In this document: positions 39,956 through 52,390 of the stretch, one piece after another | How positions within the stretch are numbered: the first letter of the stretch is position 1 | How the letters are laid out: the number at the start of each line of letters is the position of its first letter | Source of the DNA: Doris montereyensis | Taxonomy: Eukaryota > Mollusca > Gastropoda > Nudibranchia > Dorididae | Length of the DNA: 64,000 nucleotides | Assembly: GCA_037039925.1 (NCBI GenBank) | Contig: JAXRKP010001346.1 | Span: 72,530-136,529 of the forward strand | Direction: 5' to 3' | The notes under the pieces: model-generated | Seen by the model: the letters and a program-made list of their open reading frames with translations, nothing else | Databases searched by the model: none | Told to the model about the DNA's origin: nothing | Program-made: the position numbers and the translations under genes

Positions 39956-42880
39956 CACGGACTGTGATTTTGGAACATGGAATGTTAGGGCAATTAATGG
40001 AAAGGAGTTAGAATTAGCTGAAGAAATGTAAAAATTCAAAGTGGACATTTTGGCCATTACTACAGAAACAAAGAAATAAGGACAAAGAATAGAAAATGTA
40101 GGACCAAATCATACTTTAATCTTCTCAGGAGTAGATGTCAAAGATAGAGCTAGAGCAGGAGTATACCTCCTAATGCATAAAAGGCAAGAAATGCTATTAG
40201 AAAGTTGGAAATTTGTAAGCCCACGGCTATTAGAGGTAAATATTAAACCAAAAGGAAGAGAAATTAAATTATTAATAGCTTTATGGACCAAACAAAGATG
40301 CCACCAAAGAAGAAAAAGATATCTTCGAAAATGATTTACAAATGGCTGCAGAGAATCTCAAACCCAAATAGGAATTAATGGTTTTAGGAGATTTAAACGC
40401 TAGAGTAGGCAACAATGTAGAAAACATCAGGAGGAGTAATAGGTAAAGAAGGAGAGACAACAACTTCTCCAAATGGAGAGAGACTAATAGATTTTTGCCT
40501 AAAGAATAACATGAAAATAGCTAACACATTTTTTCCTCATAAAGATATCCACAATCATACAAGAGTAAATGAAGACAGATGTGAAAAAGTCAATCATAGA
40601 CTACATAATAGTCAGCAGCTCCCTTTTCACAGTACAATGGATGCTAGAGTAAGCAGAGGAGCTGAAATATTTAGTGATCATCACCTAGTGATAGCCAAAA
40701 TGAGATTATTACGTGAAGAAAACAAACAGCAAAGGAAAGAGAAAAAAAGTTACTGAACTCAAAATAGAAGAACTAAATAAATCAATAGTAAAACAGATGT
40801 ACCAATCCAGGATAAAAAGATATATAAGTGAAAGGCAGATGGATCTGAAGGAAAGCACAATAGAAGAAAAATGGCAAATATACAAAAGAAACAATCCTCA
40901 GTTGTACTGAAGAGGTATGTGCTAGGAAACAAATTAAAGGAGATAGGGAAAGAACAGCGTGGTGGAATGAGAATGTCAAGACTAAGATCAAAGAAAAGAA
41001 GGATGCCTGGAAGAAATACTTTGCAAACAAAGAGACCAGAGGATAGGATAGATTACGTGAGTAAAAGAACTATCGCCAAAGAGGAAGTTAGGAAAGCAAA
41101 ACAGGAACAATAGGAAGAGTTTGGACAAAGACTTCAAGACAGCTATCATTCAAAGAAATCTAAAGCCGTTCTGGGGAGCAATGAAGAGCATGAGAAAGAC
41201 CAAAGCATGCCCAATACGACAAATTAAGAACGCCAAAGGAGAAATAATAAAAAGGAGACAGCGAAATCATGGAAACGTGGAGAACGTATTTTCAACAATT
41301 ACATTATCCCTCCAGAACATATGAAACAATTATTTAGAGTAACAAGTAATCGAGATGAGACAGCTGAAGATGTAGATATCTCAATGGAAGAACTTCAAAC
41401 AGCTATAAGAAAAGCGAAATTAGAAAAAAAGTCTCAGGGGCAGATCAAGTTTATCCAGAAATGATTAAAAATCAAGGAGAGAGGCAGACAAACTACTACA
41501 TGCAATATGTCAACAAGCATGGAAGTCAAAACAGGTGCCAGACGACTGGAATAAGGGAATGGTAGTAGCAATACACAAGAAAGGATCAACTATGGAATGC
41601 TCAAACTATACAGGGATATCACTACTTAGCGTACCAGGAAAAGTGTATGCAAGGTTCTGGAAATGAGACTAAGGAAAAGAGAAGAGGATCAGATTGAAGA
41701 ACACTAGAGTGGATTTAGACCAGGAAGAAGGGTACAAGACCACATATTTACAATTAGACAAATAATAGAAACATCCTTGAGAGAAACATTGACTTGCACC
41801 TGTGTTTTAATAGTTTTATTGACTTAGAAAAGACATTTGACACTGTGAGAAGGGACGAACTATGGCATTCCATAAAAGAACACAACGGTGAGCAAAATTT
41901 AATAGAAGCCATTAAAAGTTTTTAAAATAAACCAACATGTGCAGTGAGAGTAGCTGGAAATGTATTTGAAGAATTTGATGTAGATATAGGAGTAAGACAA
42001 GGTTGTATCCTAAGTCCTCTTTTGTTTATCACATTTATGGATTCAGTCGTAAAGGCATCCTCAAAAATGAAGAAAATGAATGTAGGTATGTGGAAGCTCA
42101 AACCAATAAATGTATCAATGCTTTCATTTGTCGATGATTTAGCTCTGTTTGGAAAATCAGAAAGGAACCTCCAGTCAAATATCAACATAATGAATAATGA
42201 ATTAAATAAAGAGGAATGAGAGTAAATGCAAAGAAAACCGAAACAATACTAGTAACTAGGAAGCTAAAACACAAAATCTTAAATTGGGCAGGGAGAATTT
42301 AGAACAAGTTCAAAGCTACAATTACCTAGGAGTAATGATTAACTCAGAGGGAAAACTAAGAGAAGAAATCAGTCAGAGAATCAAAAAGGCAAGTGCAATA
42401 TATAACTATCTAGGAAAGGCATTTGTAGGTAAACAAGAATTGTCAACAAAAGCCAAATGGCAGTATACTACACAGTTTATTGTCTTACTCTCCTCTATGG
42501 CAGTGAAACCTGGACCTTAGACAGTAGGGAATACAGTTGAGTGCAGGAAGCCGGAAATGAAATATCTAAGAAGAGTAGTAGGGAAAACTAAAGGAGACAA
42601 AATCAGAAATAAAACAATAAGAGATCAAACCAAAGCAGATAGCATAAAAACTAAGATAGAAATGAATTAACTGAGATGGTTTGGGCATGTTAACAGAATG
42701 AATTACATAGAATAGCTAAATCAGTATACAGTGCTAAAACTCAAGGTAAAAGGCCAAAAGACAGACCTCGGAGAAAGTGGGAAGAAGATATAAAAGAGGC
42801 ATTAACGCAAAGAATTTAACTTTCACGGAAGGAAACAGAAATGCCAGGACAGGGTATCCTGGAGAAAGATCATTTCAGGC
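39956..42880 (+). pseudogene. APE-endonuclease/reverse transcriptase of a non-LTR retrotransposon, decayed
   Basis: Pieces in several frames make one LINE protein in order. Endonuclease start: Gly-Thr-Trp-Asn-Val-Arg near 39970 and ITETK near 40060; GDLN at 40387-40398; Ser-Asp-His at 40673-40681. Reverse transcriptase: Ser-Gly-Phe-Arg-Pro-Gly near 41705, VRQGCILSPLLF near 42000 and the catalytic FVDDL at 42127-42141. Then YNYLG near 42310 and a C-terminal LRWFGHVNRM-like segment near 42670. At least eight stops or frameshifts separate them, so it cannot make a working protein. It is of an RTE/CR1-like type; the exact clade is unresolved. Confidence 0.88.
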
Positions 42881-42999
42881 ATCTAAAACCCATATCCACG
42901 CAAAAGTTTAGGCTCACCTCATTTAATTATATTATCCTGCAGGCCATTTCATTCAAAGTCCATCTCAACTCCCAGAGAAGCACAATACAATACAGCTGC
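42881..42999. other. Unassigned, LINE 3' flank
   Basis: No clear LINE 3' end or target-site duplication could be fixed here. Confidence 0.35.
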
Positions 43000-43105
43000 C
43001 TGTAAGGCGCTTCGTATTAAGATTGACAAGATCTGTCTCTACCTGTAGCGTAGCTGGTACTCATTCACACCTGAGTCGAGGGAGGAAAGGAGAGTGAATT
43101 AACTT
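43000..43105 (-). mobile_element. SINE-D fragment, minus strand
   Basis: TAAGGCGCTTCGTATTAAG, GACAAGATCTGTCTCTACC, GGTACTCATTCACACCTGAG and GGAGGAAAGGAGAGTGAA are the reverse of the SINE-D 3' half seen at 17400-17520 and 48300-48420. Confidence 0.7.
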
Positions 43106-43220
43106 TTATTTCTAAGCGCAGAAATTTATGAACACAACCCTGATCACCTCATAGCATGCGGTTAGATTTTACAGGGTTGTCTCTCTTAGAACAGAGCTTA
43201 TAGATAGCATATCGCACGGT

Positions 43221-43490
43221 TAGATTGAATTTGTTTTAATTTGATTTCACCCACATCCACCACAACAAAGTTTTGATCGGGGGGGGGGGGGTGGTGTTGT
43301 TAAAATTTTCAATTTTACCCCGGACTGCGCTGTAAATAACCAGGTGATCTTTTAAGGTGAACAGAGTGTTTTGATCTGAACGCGGAACCTCTTTTTGATC
43401 GTCCCATCTCCGACGGGACTAGGCGCCGATCCGCCCTCCGTTGAGAACATTTATCAAACCATTGGGGCTTGAGCTTTAACTGACACGACA
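43221..43490 (-). mobile_element. SINE-A copy, minus strand
   Basis: Reverse tail TTTGTTTTAATTTGATTT, CACCCACATCCACCACAAC, a G run (43279-43291), CCCGGACTGCGCTG, TCCGACGGGACTAGGCGCC and a head remnant GGGGCTTGAGC. Confidence 0.8.
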
Positions 43491-43507
43491 GAGAGAACAA
43501 GACTGGG

Positions 43508-45657
43508 AAGCATGTGCAACCTCGTTACATCTTTCTGTGGATGGTCGACGTGAGCAACCTGGTTACATCTTTCTGTGGATGGTCGATGTGAGCAACCTGG
43601 TTACATCTTTCTGTGGATAGTCGACGTGAGCAACCTGGTTACATCTTTCTGTGGATAGTCGACGTGAGCAACCTGGTTACATCTTTCTGTGGATAGTCGA
43701 CGTGAGCAACCTGGTTACATCTTTCTGTGGATGGTCGACATGTGCAACCTGGTTTCATCTTCATGTGGATGGTCGACATGTGCAACCTGGTTACATCTTT
43801 CTGTGGATAGTCGACATGAGCAACCTGGTTACATCTTTCTGTGGATAGTCGACATGAGCAACCTGGTTACATCTTTCTGTGGATGGTCGACATGTGCAAC
43901 CTGCTTACATCTTCATGTGGATGGTCGACATGTACAACCTGGTTACATCTTTTTGTGGATGGTCGACATATGCAACCTGGTTACATCTTCATGTGGATGG
44001 TCGACATGTGCAACCTGGTTTCATCTTCATGTGGATGGTCGACATGAGCAACCTGGTTACATCTTTCTGTGAATGGTCGACATGAGCAACCTGGTTACAT
44101 CTTTCTGTGGATGGTCGACATGTGCAACCTGGTTACATCTTTCTGTGGATGGTCGACATGAGCAACCTGGTTACATCTTTCTGTGGATGGTCGACATGAG
44201 CAACCTGGTTACATCTTTCTGTGGATGGTCGACATGAGCAACCTGGTTACATCTTTCTGTGGATGGTCGACATGAGCAACCTGGTTACATCTTTCTGTGG
44301 ATGGTCGACATGTGCAACCTGGTTACATCTTTCTGTGGATGGTCGACATGAGCAACCTGGTTACATCTTTCTGTGGATGGTCGACATGAGCAACCTGGTT
44401 ACATGTTTCTGTGGATGGTCGACATGAGCAACCTGGTTACATCTTCATGTGGATGGTCGACGTGAGCAACCTGGTTACATCTTTCTGTGGATGGTCGACA
44501 TGAGCAACCTGGTTACATCTTTCTGTGGATGGTCGACGTGAGCAACCTGGTTACATCTTTCTATGGATGGTCGACATGAGCAACCTGGTTACATCTTTCT
44601 GTGGATGGTCGACATGTGCAACCTGGTTACATCTTTTTGTGGATGGTCGACATGTGCAACCTGCTTACATCTTCATGTGGATGGTCGACATGTACAACCT
44701 GGTTACATCTTTTTGTGGATGGTCGACATATGCAACATGGTTACATCTTCATGTGGATGGTCGACATGTGCAACCTGGTTACATCTTCATGTGGATGGTC
44801 GACATGTGCAACCTGGTTACATCTTCATGTGGATGGTCGACCTGTGCAACCTGGTTACATCTTCATGTGGATAGTCGACATGTACAAGCTGGTTACATGT
44901 TCATGTGGATGGTCGACATGTGCAACCTGGTTACATCTTTCTGTGGATGGTCGACATGTGCAACCTGGTTACATCTTTCTGTGGATGGTCGACGTGTGCA
45001 ACCTGGTTACATCTGTATGTGGATGGTCGACATGTGCAACCTGCTTACATCTTCATGTGGATGGTCGACATGTACAACCTGGTTACATGTTCATGTGGAT
45101 GGTCGACATGTGCAACTTGGTTACATCTTCACGTGAATGGTCGACATGTGCAACCTACTTACATCTTCATGTGGATGGTCGACATGTACAACCTGGAACA
45201 TGTACAACCTGGTTACATCTTCATGTGGGTGGTCGACATGTACAACCTGGTTACATCTTCATGTGGATGGTCGACATGTACAACCTGGTTACATCTTCAT
45301 GTGGATGGTCGACATGTGCAACTTGGTTACATCTTCATGTGGATGGTCGACATGTACAACCTGGTTACATCTTCATGTAGGTGGTCGACATGTGCAACCT
45401 GGTTACATCTGTATGTGGATGGTCGACATGTGCAACCTGGTTACATCTTCATGTGGATGGTCGACATGTACAACCTGGTTACATCTTCATGTGGATGGTC
45501 GACATGTACAACCTGGTTACATCTTCATGTGGATGGTCGACATGTGCAACCTACTTACATCTTCATGTGGATGGTCGACATGTACAACCTGGTTTCATCT
45601 TCATGTGGATGGTCGACATGTACAACCTGGTTACATCTTCATGTGGATGGTCGACGT
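43508..45657. repeat. 38-bp satellite with a GTCGAC site in most units
   Basis: About 56 units of GTGGATGGTCGACATGTGCA, ACCTGGTTACATCTTCAT. Because 38 is not divisible by 3 but has no stop in any plus frame, all three plus frames stay open (up to 263 codons). Variants change from left (CGTGAGC, TTTCTG) to right (CATGTAC, TTCATG). Confidence 0.98.
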
Positions 45658-45685
45658 CTAATCACCATCAGTGTGACAACAGTGG

Positions 45686-46000
45686 AGGCTCAGTAGTCCA
45701 GAAGCAAGGTGGTTGGCCCAAAAATCATGGGTTCAAACTTCGCTGACGGTTGTCAATTTTTCTCGAATGTGTTTTGGAGTAAAATCTACACCCTCTCCCC
45801 GGTCCAGGTAGGTGGATTGACGCCTAGTCCCATCGGAGGCGGACGGTAAATAGGAGGTCCCGTGTGCAGATCACAACACTGTACACGTCGGAGGTCCCCT
45901 GGATGTTTACAAGGCAGTCATACAGCAAAATTAAAAATCATACCACTCCCGAGATCACCTTAGTTGTGGATGTGGATTAACCAAATCAAATGAAAAATCG
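45686..46000 (+). mobile_element. SINE-A copy, full length
   Basis: CAGTAGTCCAGAAGCAAGG (A box), ATGGGTTCAAACTTCGC (B box), GTGGATTGACGCCTAGTCCC, GGAGGTCCCGTGTGCAG, AGATCACCTTAGTTGTGG and a short tail. It abuts the end of the 38-bp satellite. Confidence 0.88.
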
Positions 46001-46099
46001 TCATAGCAGAAGTAAGTTATTGTGTTGACATAGGCAAGGGCACGCAGTCTATTCTCACAATTATCAAAACCCTCCACCACCCCACCCCCTCCCCACCCC

Positions 46100-46180
46100 T
46101 TGTCACTCAGACTCAGAGTAAACTTTGAGATCACCGCCATGGTGTACAGGGTTTACTTCAAAGAAAAGAAAGAAACAAAC
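46100..46180 (+). mobile_element. SINE-B 3' fragment
   Basis: GTAAACTTTGAGATCACCGCC and GGTGTACAGGGTTTACTTCAA match the SINE-B 3' boxes; the head is missing. Confidence 0.55.
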
Positions 46181-46282
46181 CAACAAGCCAGAGTATAGGC
46201 CGCTAAACAAACATTTCCCACTTATTCTTGTCGTGTCCCAGCTTCTTCAGATCCATCTAACTGTTTTTCTGCTTCTCTTCAT

Positions 46283-46606
46283 GGAGGACTCGGTACTCCA
46301 GTGGCAAGGCAAGGTGTCGGCCTCTCAACCAAAAGGAAGTAGGTTCGAGCCTTGCCGACAGTTGAAAAAAAATTCTCGATTTTTTTTTTAGTTTAATCTA
46401 CCCTTGTGATCCGGTTAGGTGAATCGACACCTGTGACCTAGTCCCATCGGAGAAGGATGATAAAAAGGAGGTCCCGTGTGCAAATCACAACACTCTGCAC
46501 ACGTACACGTTAAGACCCCGTGGCTGCTTAGTGTTTACAGGGCAGTCCGGGCAAAATCAAACACGCTACCAAATCCTCCGGGATCGCCTTAGTTGTGGAT
46601 GTGGGT
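46283..46606 (+). mobile_element. SINE-A copy, full length
   Basis: GGACTCGGTACTCCAGTGG (A box), a five-base CAAGG duplication in the head, GGTTCGAGCC (B box near 46342), GGTGAATCGACACCTGTG, GGAGGTCCCGTGTGC, CAGTCCGGGCAAAATC and GTGGATGTGGGTAAATC, leading into a giant tail. Confidence 0.9.
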
Positions 46607-46790
46607 AAATCAAATCAAATCAAATCAAATCAAATCAAATCAAATCAAATCAAATCAAATCAAATCAAATCAAATCAAATCAAATCAAATCAAATCAAAT
46701 CAAATCAAATCAAATCAAATCAAATCAAATCAAATCAAATCAAATCAAATCAAATCAAATCAAATCAAATCAAATCAAATCAAATCAAAA
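46607..46790. repeat. (CAAAT)n pentanucleotide expansion of a SINE tail
   Basis: About 36 uninterrupted CAAAT units, continuous with the tail of the SINE-A upstream; other copies have 2-6 units. A Lys-Ser-Asn-Gln-Ile repeat frame over it is an artefact. Confidence 0.97.
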
Positions 46791-46927
46791 AAAAACTTCC
46801 ACTCACGTCGTTTTCAGCACTCCCTTCCCCACATTGTGTTCATGACCCGCTCCTCTTCCCTCTTCTATCAAGCTTTTAAGTTAAGCTTGCATGTTTAATT
46901 GTCAATAAAGATCGCAATTTATACTAG

Positions 46928-46937
46928 TAGTATACGT
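46928..46937. repeat. Direct repeat flanking an inverted-repeat element, left
   Basis: TAGTATACGT, identical to 47127-47136; a candidate target-site duplication. Confidence 0.65.
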
Positions 46938-47100
46938 CAAAGGCGAAATATGACAATAAGTGACAACTCCACTAATAAAGACAGAACAAACACGTGACGT
47001 TCTCGTTTGTTGTCTGATGAAGGGTTATACCCGAAACGTCACGTGTTTGTTCTGTCTTTATTAGTGGAGTTGTCACTTATTTTCATATTTCGCCTTTGAC
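46936..47100. mobile_element. Inverted-repeat element, 64-bp arms with hammerhead-like core
   Basis: The left arm 46936-46999 and right arm 47037-47100 are near-perfect reverse complements (GTCAAAGGCGAAATAT ... CACGTGACG). The 37-bp centre has CTGATGA (47014-47020), a GGGT/ACCC hairpin and GAAA (47033-47036). The unit with ~26 bp beyond the right arm is bracketed by TAGTATACGT repeats. It resembles termini of Penelope-like elements or retrozymes, but stem I of a hammerhead is not evident and one extra A follows CTGATGA. Confidence 0.7.
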
Positions 47101-47126
47101 TCCACTCCACTGTGGCTCCTTCGTAT

Positions 47127-47136
47127 TAGTATACGT
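47127..47136. repeat. Direct repeat flanking an inverted-repeat element, right
   Basis: TAGTATACGT, the partner of 46928-46937. Confidence 0.65.
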
Positions 47137-47218
47137 AGGTAACTTAATGCCATATGCTGTCAACAATTGAAGGAGTCATTTCGACAGTGTGCCTAGGTCA
47201 CAGTTACGTCACTTAGAG

Positions 47219-47582
47219 AAAAATGCCATAGACCATAGTCTTTGGGTCTGTTGGCTTTAGGAATTCCAAATTTCAGACGAAAATGCCATATACCATAGTA
47301 TTTGGGTCTGTTGGATTTAGGAATTCCAAGTTTCAGATGAAAATGCCATAGACCATAGTCTTTGGGTCTGGTGGCTTTAGGAATTCCAAGTTTCAGACGA
47401 AAATGTCATAGACCATAGTATTTGGGTCTGTTGGCTTTAGGAATTCTATGTTTCAGATGAAAAATACCATAGACCATAGTCTTTGGGTCTGTTGGCTTTA
47501 GGAATTCCAAGTTTCAGATGAAAATGTCATAGACCATAGTCTTTGGATCTGTTGGCTTTAGGAATTCCAAGTTTCAGACGGT
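47219..47582. repeat. 60-bp minisatellite
   Basis: Six units of AAAATGCCATAGACCATAGT, CTTTGGGTCTGTTGGCTTTA, GGAATTCCAAGTTTCAGACG. Most units keep GAATTC. Period 60. Confidence 0.97.
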
Positions 47583-48100
47583 TGTAAATAGTGTACACAT
47601 GTATTTTCATCACACCATTTACACACATTTTAAAAAAGCTGATTTCCTTTTTATTCCCTAGGATTCTCTCTGTCTCGTATATCAGTTATCATGAAGATGG
47701 ACATAGGCACACTATTGAAATGACCACTTCAGTTGATCACAAAAAGTAACCAGGGAATCAATGTATTAGCGCTGTCAACAATTGTCCACAAAAAGTAACG
47801 CATGTAATATCTAAAAACTTAAGGTAACAACAAAAAAACAAACTCAGAAAAATTAAATCTCTATACATATCTTGATTTATTGACTATAAGAATAAAGAGT
47901 AAAAAAAATCATCGGTTGTAAAGAATCAAAGAAATCACTGGCACTGACAGTAATAAAACAACAAAAAAACATTTTTTCTTATGAAATATGAGCGATAAGA
48001 AGTAGTAGTAGAAATAAATTTTATGTTACATTGTTACATAGAAACAGTATGCGTCACTATTTGTGGATAGTGTATTTTTCATTTGAAAATCCTATTTTGT
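47583..48100. other. Unassigned AT-rich sequence
   Basis: CAACAATTG and AAAAGTAAC occur more than once near 47740-47800. No gene was found. Confidence 0.4.
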
Positions 48101-48105
48101 TATCA

Positions 48106-48136
48106 TACACACACACACACACACACAAACACATAC
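48106..48136. repeat. (CA)n microsatellite
   Basis: A CA dinucleotide run with one AA interruption. Confidence 0.92.
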
Positions 48137-48180
48137 GTAAACACTATGTACACATTTGAACATATAATATGATATATAAG

Positions 48181-48425
48181 AGGTGTTGTAGTTGAACCGC
48201 AGTGTCGTTAGCTTGTAATCACGACGACACTGGTTCAAGCCCCACAGCTGGCAGTACTGGCACAGGTGGGTTATTTATTTCACAACGTTGTACTCTTAGA
48301 AAAGGTACTTCACTCTACTTTCCTCACTTGATTCAGGTGTGAATGAGTACCCAGTTACAGGTAGAGAAGGATTTTGTCAGAGTGTTAGGACGAAAAGCCT
48401 AACAGAACAGGCTCGTGTACTGTAT
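48181..48425 (+). mobile_element. SINE-D copy, full length
   Basis: GTGTCGTTAGCTTGTAATC, GACGACACTGGTTCAAGCC (B box), GTTGTACTC, GGTACTTCACTCTACTTTCC, GATTCAGGTGTGAATGAG and GCCTAACAGAACAGG. The same order is seen at 17278. Confidence 0.8.
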
Positions 48426-48547
48426 GCTCCTCCGGGAGTTGAGAAGAACTTTGAATGAAATGGCCTACTGGGAGATAACTGATGTACAGTCGGTGAGCCT
48501 GCATTTCTGCGAGGATACGGAATATAAATCTATATTTATCTTTATAT

Positions 48548-48569
48548 TTACATACATATATCTATATCT

Positions 48570-48629
<60 letters not shown>

Positions 48630-48632
48630 ATA

Positions 48633-48722
<90 letters not shown>
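48548..48722. repeat. (TA)n / (ATCTAT)n / (CA)n compound microsatellite
   Basis: TATCTATATCTA units, then a long pure TA run, then ACACACAC. TA runs of this length readily extrude as cruciforms. Confidence 0.96.
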
Positions 48723-49250
48723 TATATAAACATATCTATTATTGATAAAATTGGCAGGCACATCTTTATAAGTTATACTTGCATGCAATTTAGCCACGCC
48801 ATCAACTGAAAACGTCGAAGCTATAGATGTTATCGATTTAACTTTAAATTCGAGTCAATGGCCAACCGGAAGTTTCTAAAATTATTCATTATTTTGTTCT
48901 ACTCTTCTCGCAAGGACATGGCCACGGCAGAACCAAAGCGAGGCTTGGTTGTGTAAAGTGTAAATAAACTTTTTCTATCAGAACGAGGCAGCGGTGAATG
49001 CTAGTTTGAATGATGTCATCAACTTGTGCATACATGTGCATGCCTGATTCCTTTCTTATCACACATTGACCGAGCAGGTCTTTAAATAGACCATGGCAAT
49101 ACAGGTAGAGACCCAAGTGCCCGCCAATTAGAAAGAGCAGGAGAACTAAGACAAGAGTTAAGTAAGATACAGGCTGGTGACTCGTCTTTTAAGTGTGGAG
49201 CATACTGTCATATACATTATATGTATACTATTACTATAGATAATGTGTTT
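48723..49250. other. Unassigned sequence
   Basis: Short frames only; no domain recognised. Confidence 0.4.
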
Positions 49251-49255
49251 ATATT

Positions 49256-49336
49256 TTGTATGTATGTATGTATGTATGTATGTATGTATGTATGTATGTA
49301 TGTATGTATGTATGTATGTATGTATGTATGTATGTT
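49256..49336. repeat. (GTAT)n tetranucleotide microsatellite
   Basis: About 19 TATG units. Confidence 0.97.
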
Positions 49337-49577
49337 GTATGCGTGTATGTATGTTATACGATTTCAAATATTTGGTACAAGAAAAGGATACCACAGAGCT
49401 TTACTGGATTCAAGTTGTTTTGTTTACACTGTAAGACATACATTAACTCCTTACGGTAATTAGGAAAACATGTCTCATGTCTGTATCGTTGAGACATGAA
49501 TGGAGCAAAGTCGCTGTCTTAAAATGGCTAAGCTTAAACGATAATTTAATCAAGCAAGTGTAGTTCTTTCAAAGTTT

Positions 49578-50676
<1,099 letters not shown>

Positions 50677-50815
50677 GACGGACTATGCTGGTGGTAGGTT
50701 CTTCTACTTCTTTCCTCTCATTTCTCATGTCTCTGTTATCTTACTGATTCCTCGTAACCCAAACCAACCCCTGAGATAACTGAATATTATGGTGGATGGA
50801 GTATATTTTCGATTA
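50677..50815 (+). mobile_element. SINE-B copy, diverged
   Basis: GCTGGTGGTAGGTTCTTC, TTATCTTACTGATTCCTCG, CCCCTGAGATAACTGAAT and GGTGGATGGAGTATATTTTC. Confidence 0.65.
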
Positions 50816-51044
50816 AATAACCAAATTAGAATTAGAGGCATTGATTTTCCAAAATAAGACACTTAACCTTTAAAAAAAAAGAAGAAGAAATCAGTTGATT
50901 GATTGGTTGGTGTATTTGTTTTCTTCCCACTCCGACCCAGCATCGAGGATGTTGGAATTTTCAACGTAGTCTTCAATGAGTGCTGTGGGAAATAGTGCAT
51001 GTGTCATACCTGTACAAAGAGAAAAGAAAAGAAAAAAAAGAACT

Positions 51045-51352
51045 AGACTTAATTCAAAGGCCGCTGTGGTCTATAAAGCCGGAGCTTAGCCCCGTTTTCA
51101 ATAAGCGTGACGCAGAACAGGGGATAATAACCATCTCCTGGACAGGACGCTAATCCAACTCAGGTTTTATTTCTCCCAAGCTAGTGCCTGTACTTGTACC
51201 CATTAGCACATCGATGGAGTTTTGGGATAAAACGCGTGTTAAATGCCTTTTCCAAGGAACACGACGTCAGATTTAGCTTTGCTAGGATTCGAACTCGCGA
51301 CCTCATGATTTTCAATCAATCAGCCTAATAAATCACTCGGCCAGAGTACAAG
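51045..51352 (-). mobile_element. SINE-C copy, full length, minus strand
   Basis: The reverse complement has CCTTGGCCGAGTG-like head bases, GAGTTCGAATCCTAGC (B box), CCTTGGAAAAGGCATTTAAC, ATGGGTACAAGTACAGGC, CAGGAGATGGTTATTATCC and CTATAGACCACAGCGGCC. It is the best B box of the family. Confidence 0.82.
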
Positions 51353-51389
51353 GACTCCGAAAATATTTCATCAAAGCCGGGACTCGAAG

Positions 51390-51465
51390 CTATACCTTGA
51401 GATCACCATACATTGTGGATGTGAAAATTTAAATGAAGAAACAACCCCCCCCCCCCCCCCCCCGC
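51390..51465 (+). mobile_element. SINE-A 3' fragment and poly-C run
   Basis: CTTGAGATCACCATACATTG and GTGGATGTGAAAATTTAAATG match the SINE-A/SINE-B 3' end, then an 18-bp C run (51446-51463). Confidence 0.5.
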
Positions 51466-51469
51466 TCAC

Positions 51470-51900
51470 CCAAGAGAAAAACACAAACGAAAGCCCACCA
51501 AGCGTCTGGCTTGTTCTGCTTCAGGCTACAGAGTGCGTGGGAAAGCTTTCAGGTAAACTAAAAAATCCACAACGATAGCCAACAAACTCACCCCCCAAAA
51601 AAAAATAAAAATAAAATAACAAGCCAACATCATCGCTCCACCCCCCCAAAGAAAGCCACAAAAAACCCAACGCCCCCACCCCGAAAACCTCCAACAAGCA
51701 AACAAATAACAGGACAAAACAAAAACAACAAAACCCAAAATAAAAAACAAAAAGGCAAAATAACAATGCAAAGCATACCAAAGAAGAACAAAACAAACAA
51801 ACAAGACAAATAAAAACAAATAACAAAACTCACGGAGCAAAACAAAACAAAACAAGAAACAAACAAATCAAACAAGACAGCGAAAACAAAACCCCAACAA
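51470..51900. repeat. Low-complexity A/C-rich sequence
   Basis: Runs such as AAAACAAAAACAACAAAACC give long minus-strand Phe/Leu/Cys/Val frames that look like membrane proteins but come from composition. Confidence 0.8.
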
Positions 51901-52390
51901 CAGCACTAACGATCAAGCCCAGAAAGAACAGAAAATCAAGACAAGAAAACAAAGCCCATAGAGGAACAGACAACCAAGCCCATGGAAGAACAGAAAAACA
52001 AGGACAAAAGAACAGAAAACTAAGGACAGAGAAGAACAGAAAACCAAGCCTATAGATTAAAAAAACCAGAAAACCAAGGACAAAGAAGAACAGAAAACTA
52101 AGCCCAAAGAACAATGGAAAACCAAGTCAATAGATTAGAAGAACAGAAAACCAATCCCATAGATTAGAAGAACAGAAAACCAAGCCCATAGAGGAACAGG
52201 AAACCAAGGACAAAGAAGAACAGAAAACCAAGCCCATAGAATAGAAGAACAGAAACCAAGCCCATAGAGGAACAGAAAACCATGCCCAAAGAAGAACAGA
52301 AAACCAAGCCCATAGATTAGTAGAACAGAAAACCAAGCCCATAGAGGAACAGGAAACCAAGGACAAAGAAGAACAGAAAACCAAGCCTAT
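51901..52390. repeat. AGAACAGAAAACC satellite, left block
   Basis: ~28-bp units of AGAAGAACAGAAAACCAAGC plus CCATAGATT or CAAAG. It stops abruptly at CCTATATATCTGTCCCC. Confidence 0.93.

Noticed and set aside
43508..45657. Regular 38-bp repeats considered as a CRISPR array
   Set aside because: Units are head to tail with no unique spacers, and the genome is eukaryotic.
44601..45696. Plus-strand frames up to 263 codons with Trp/Asp/Cys repeats, possible secreted repeat protein
   Set aside because: All three frames of the 38-bp satellite are open at once and none has a start context or splice signals.
48598..48704. TA run considered as a replication origin or promoter
   Set aside because: It is a compound microsatellite with no supporting elements.
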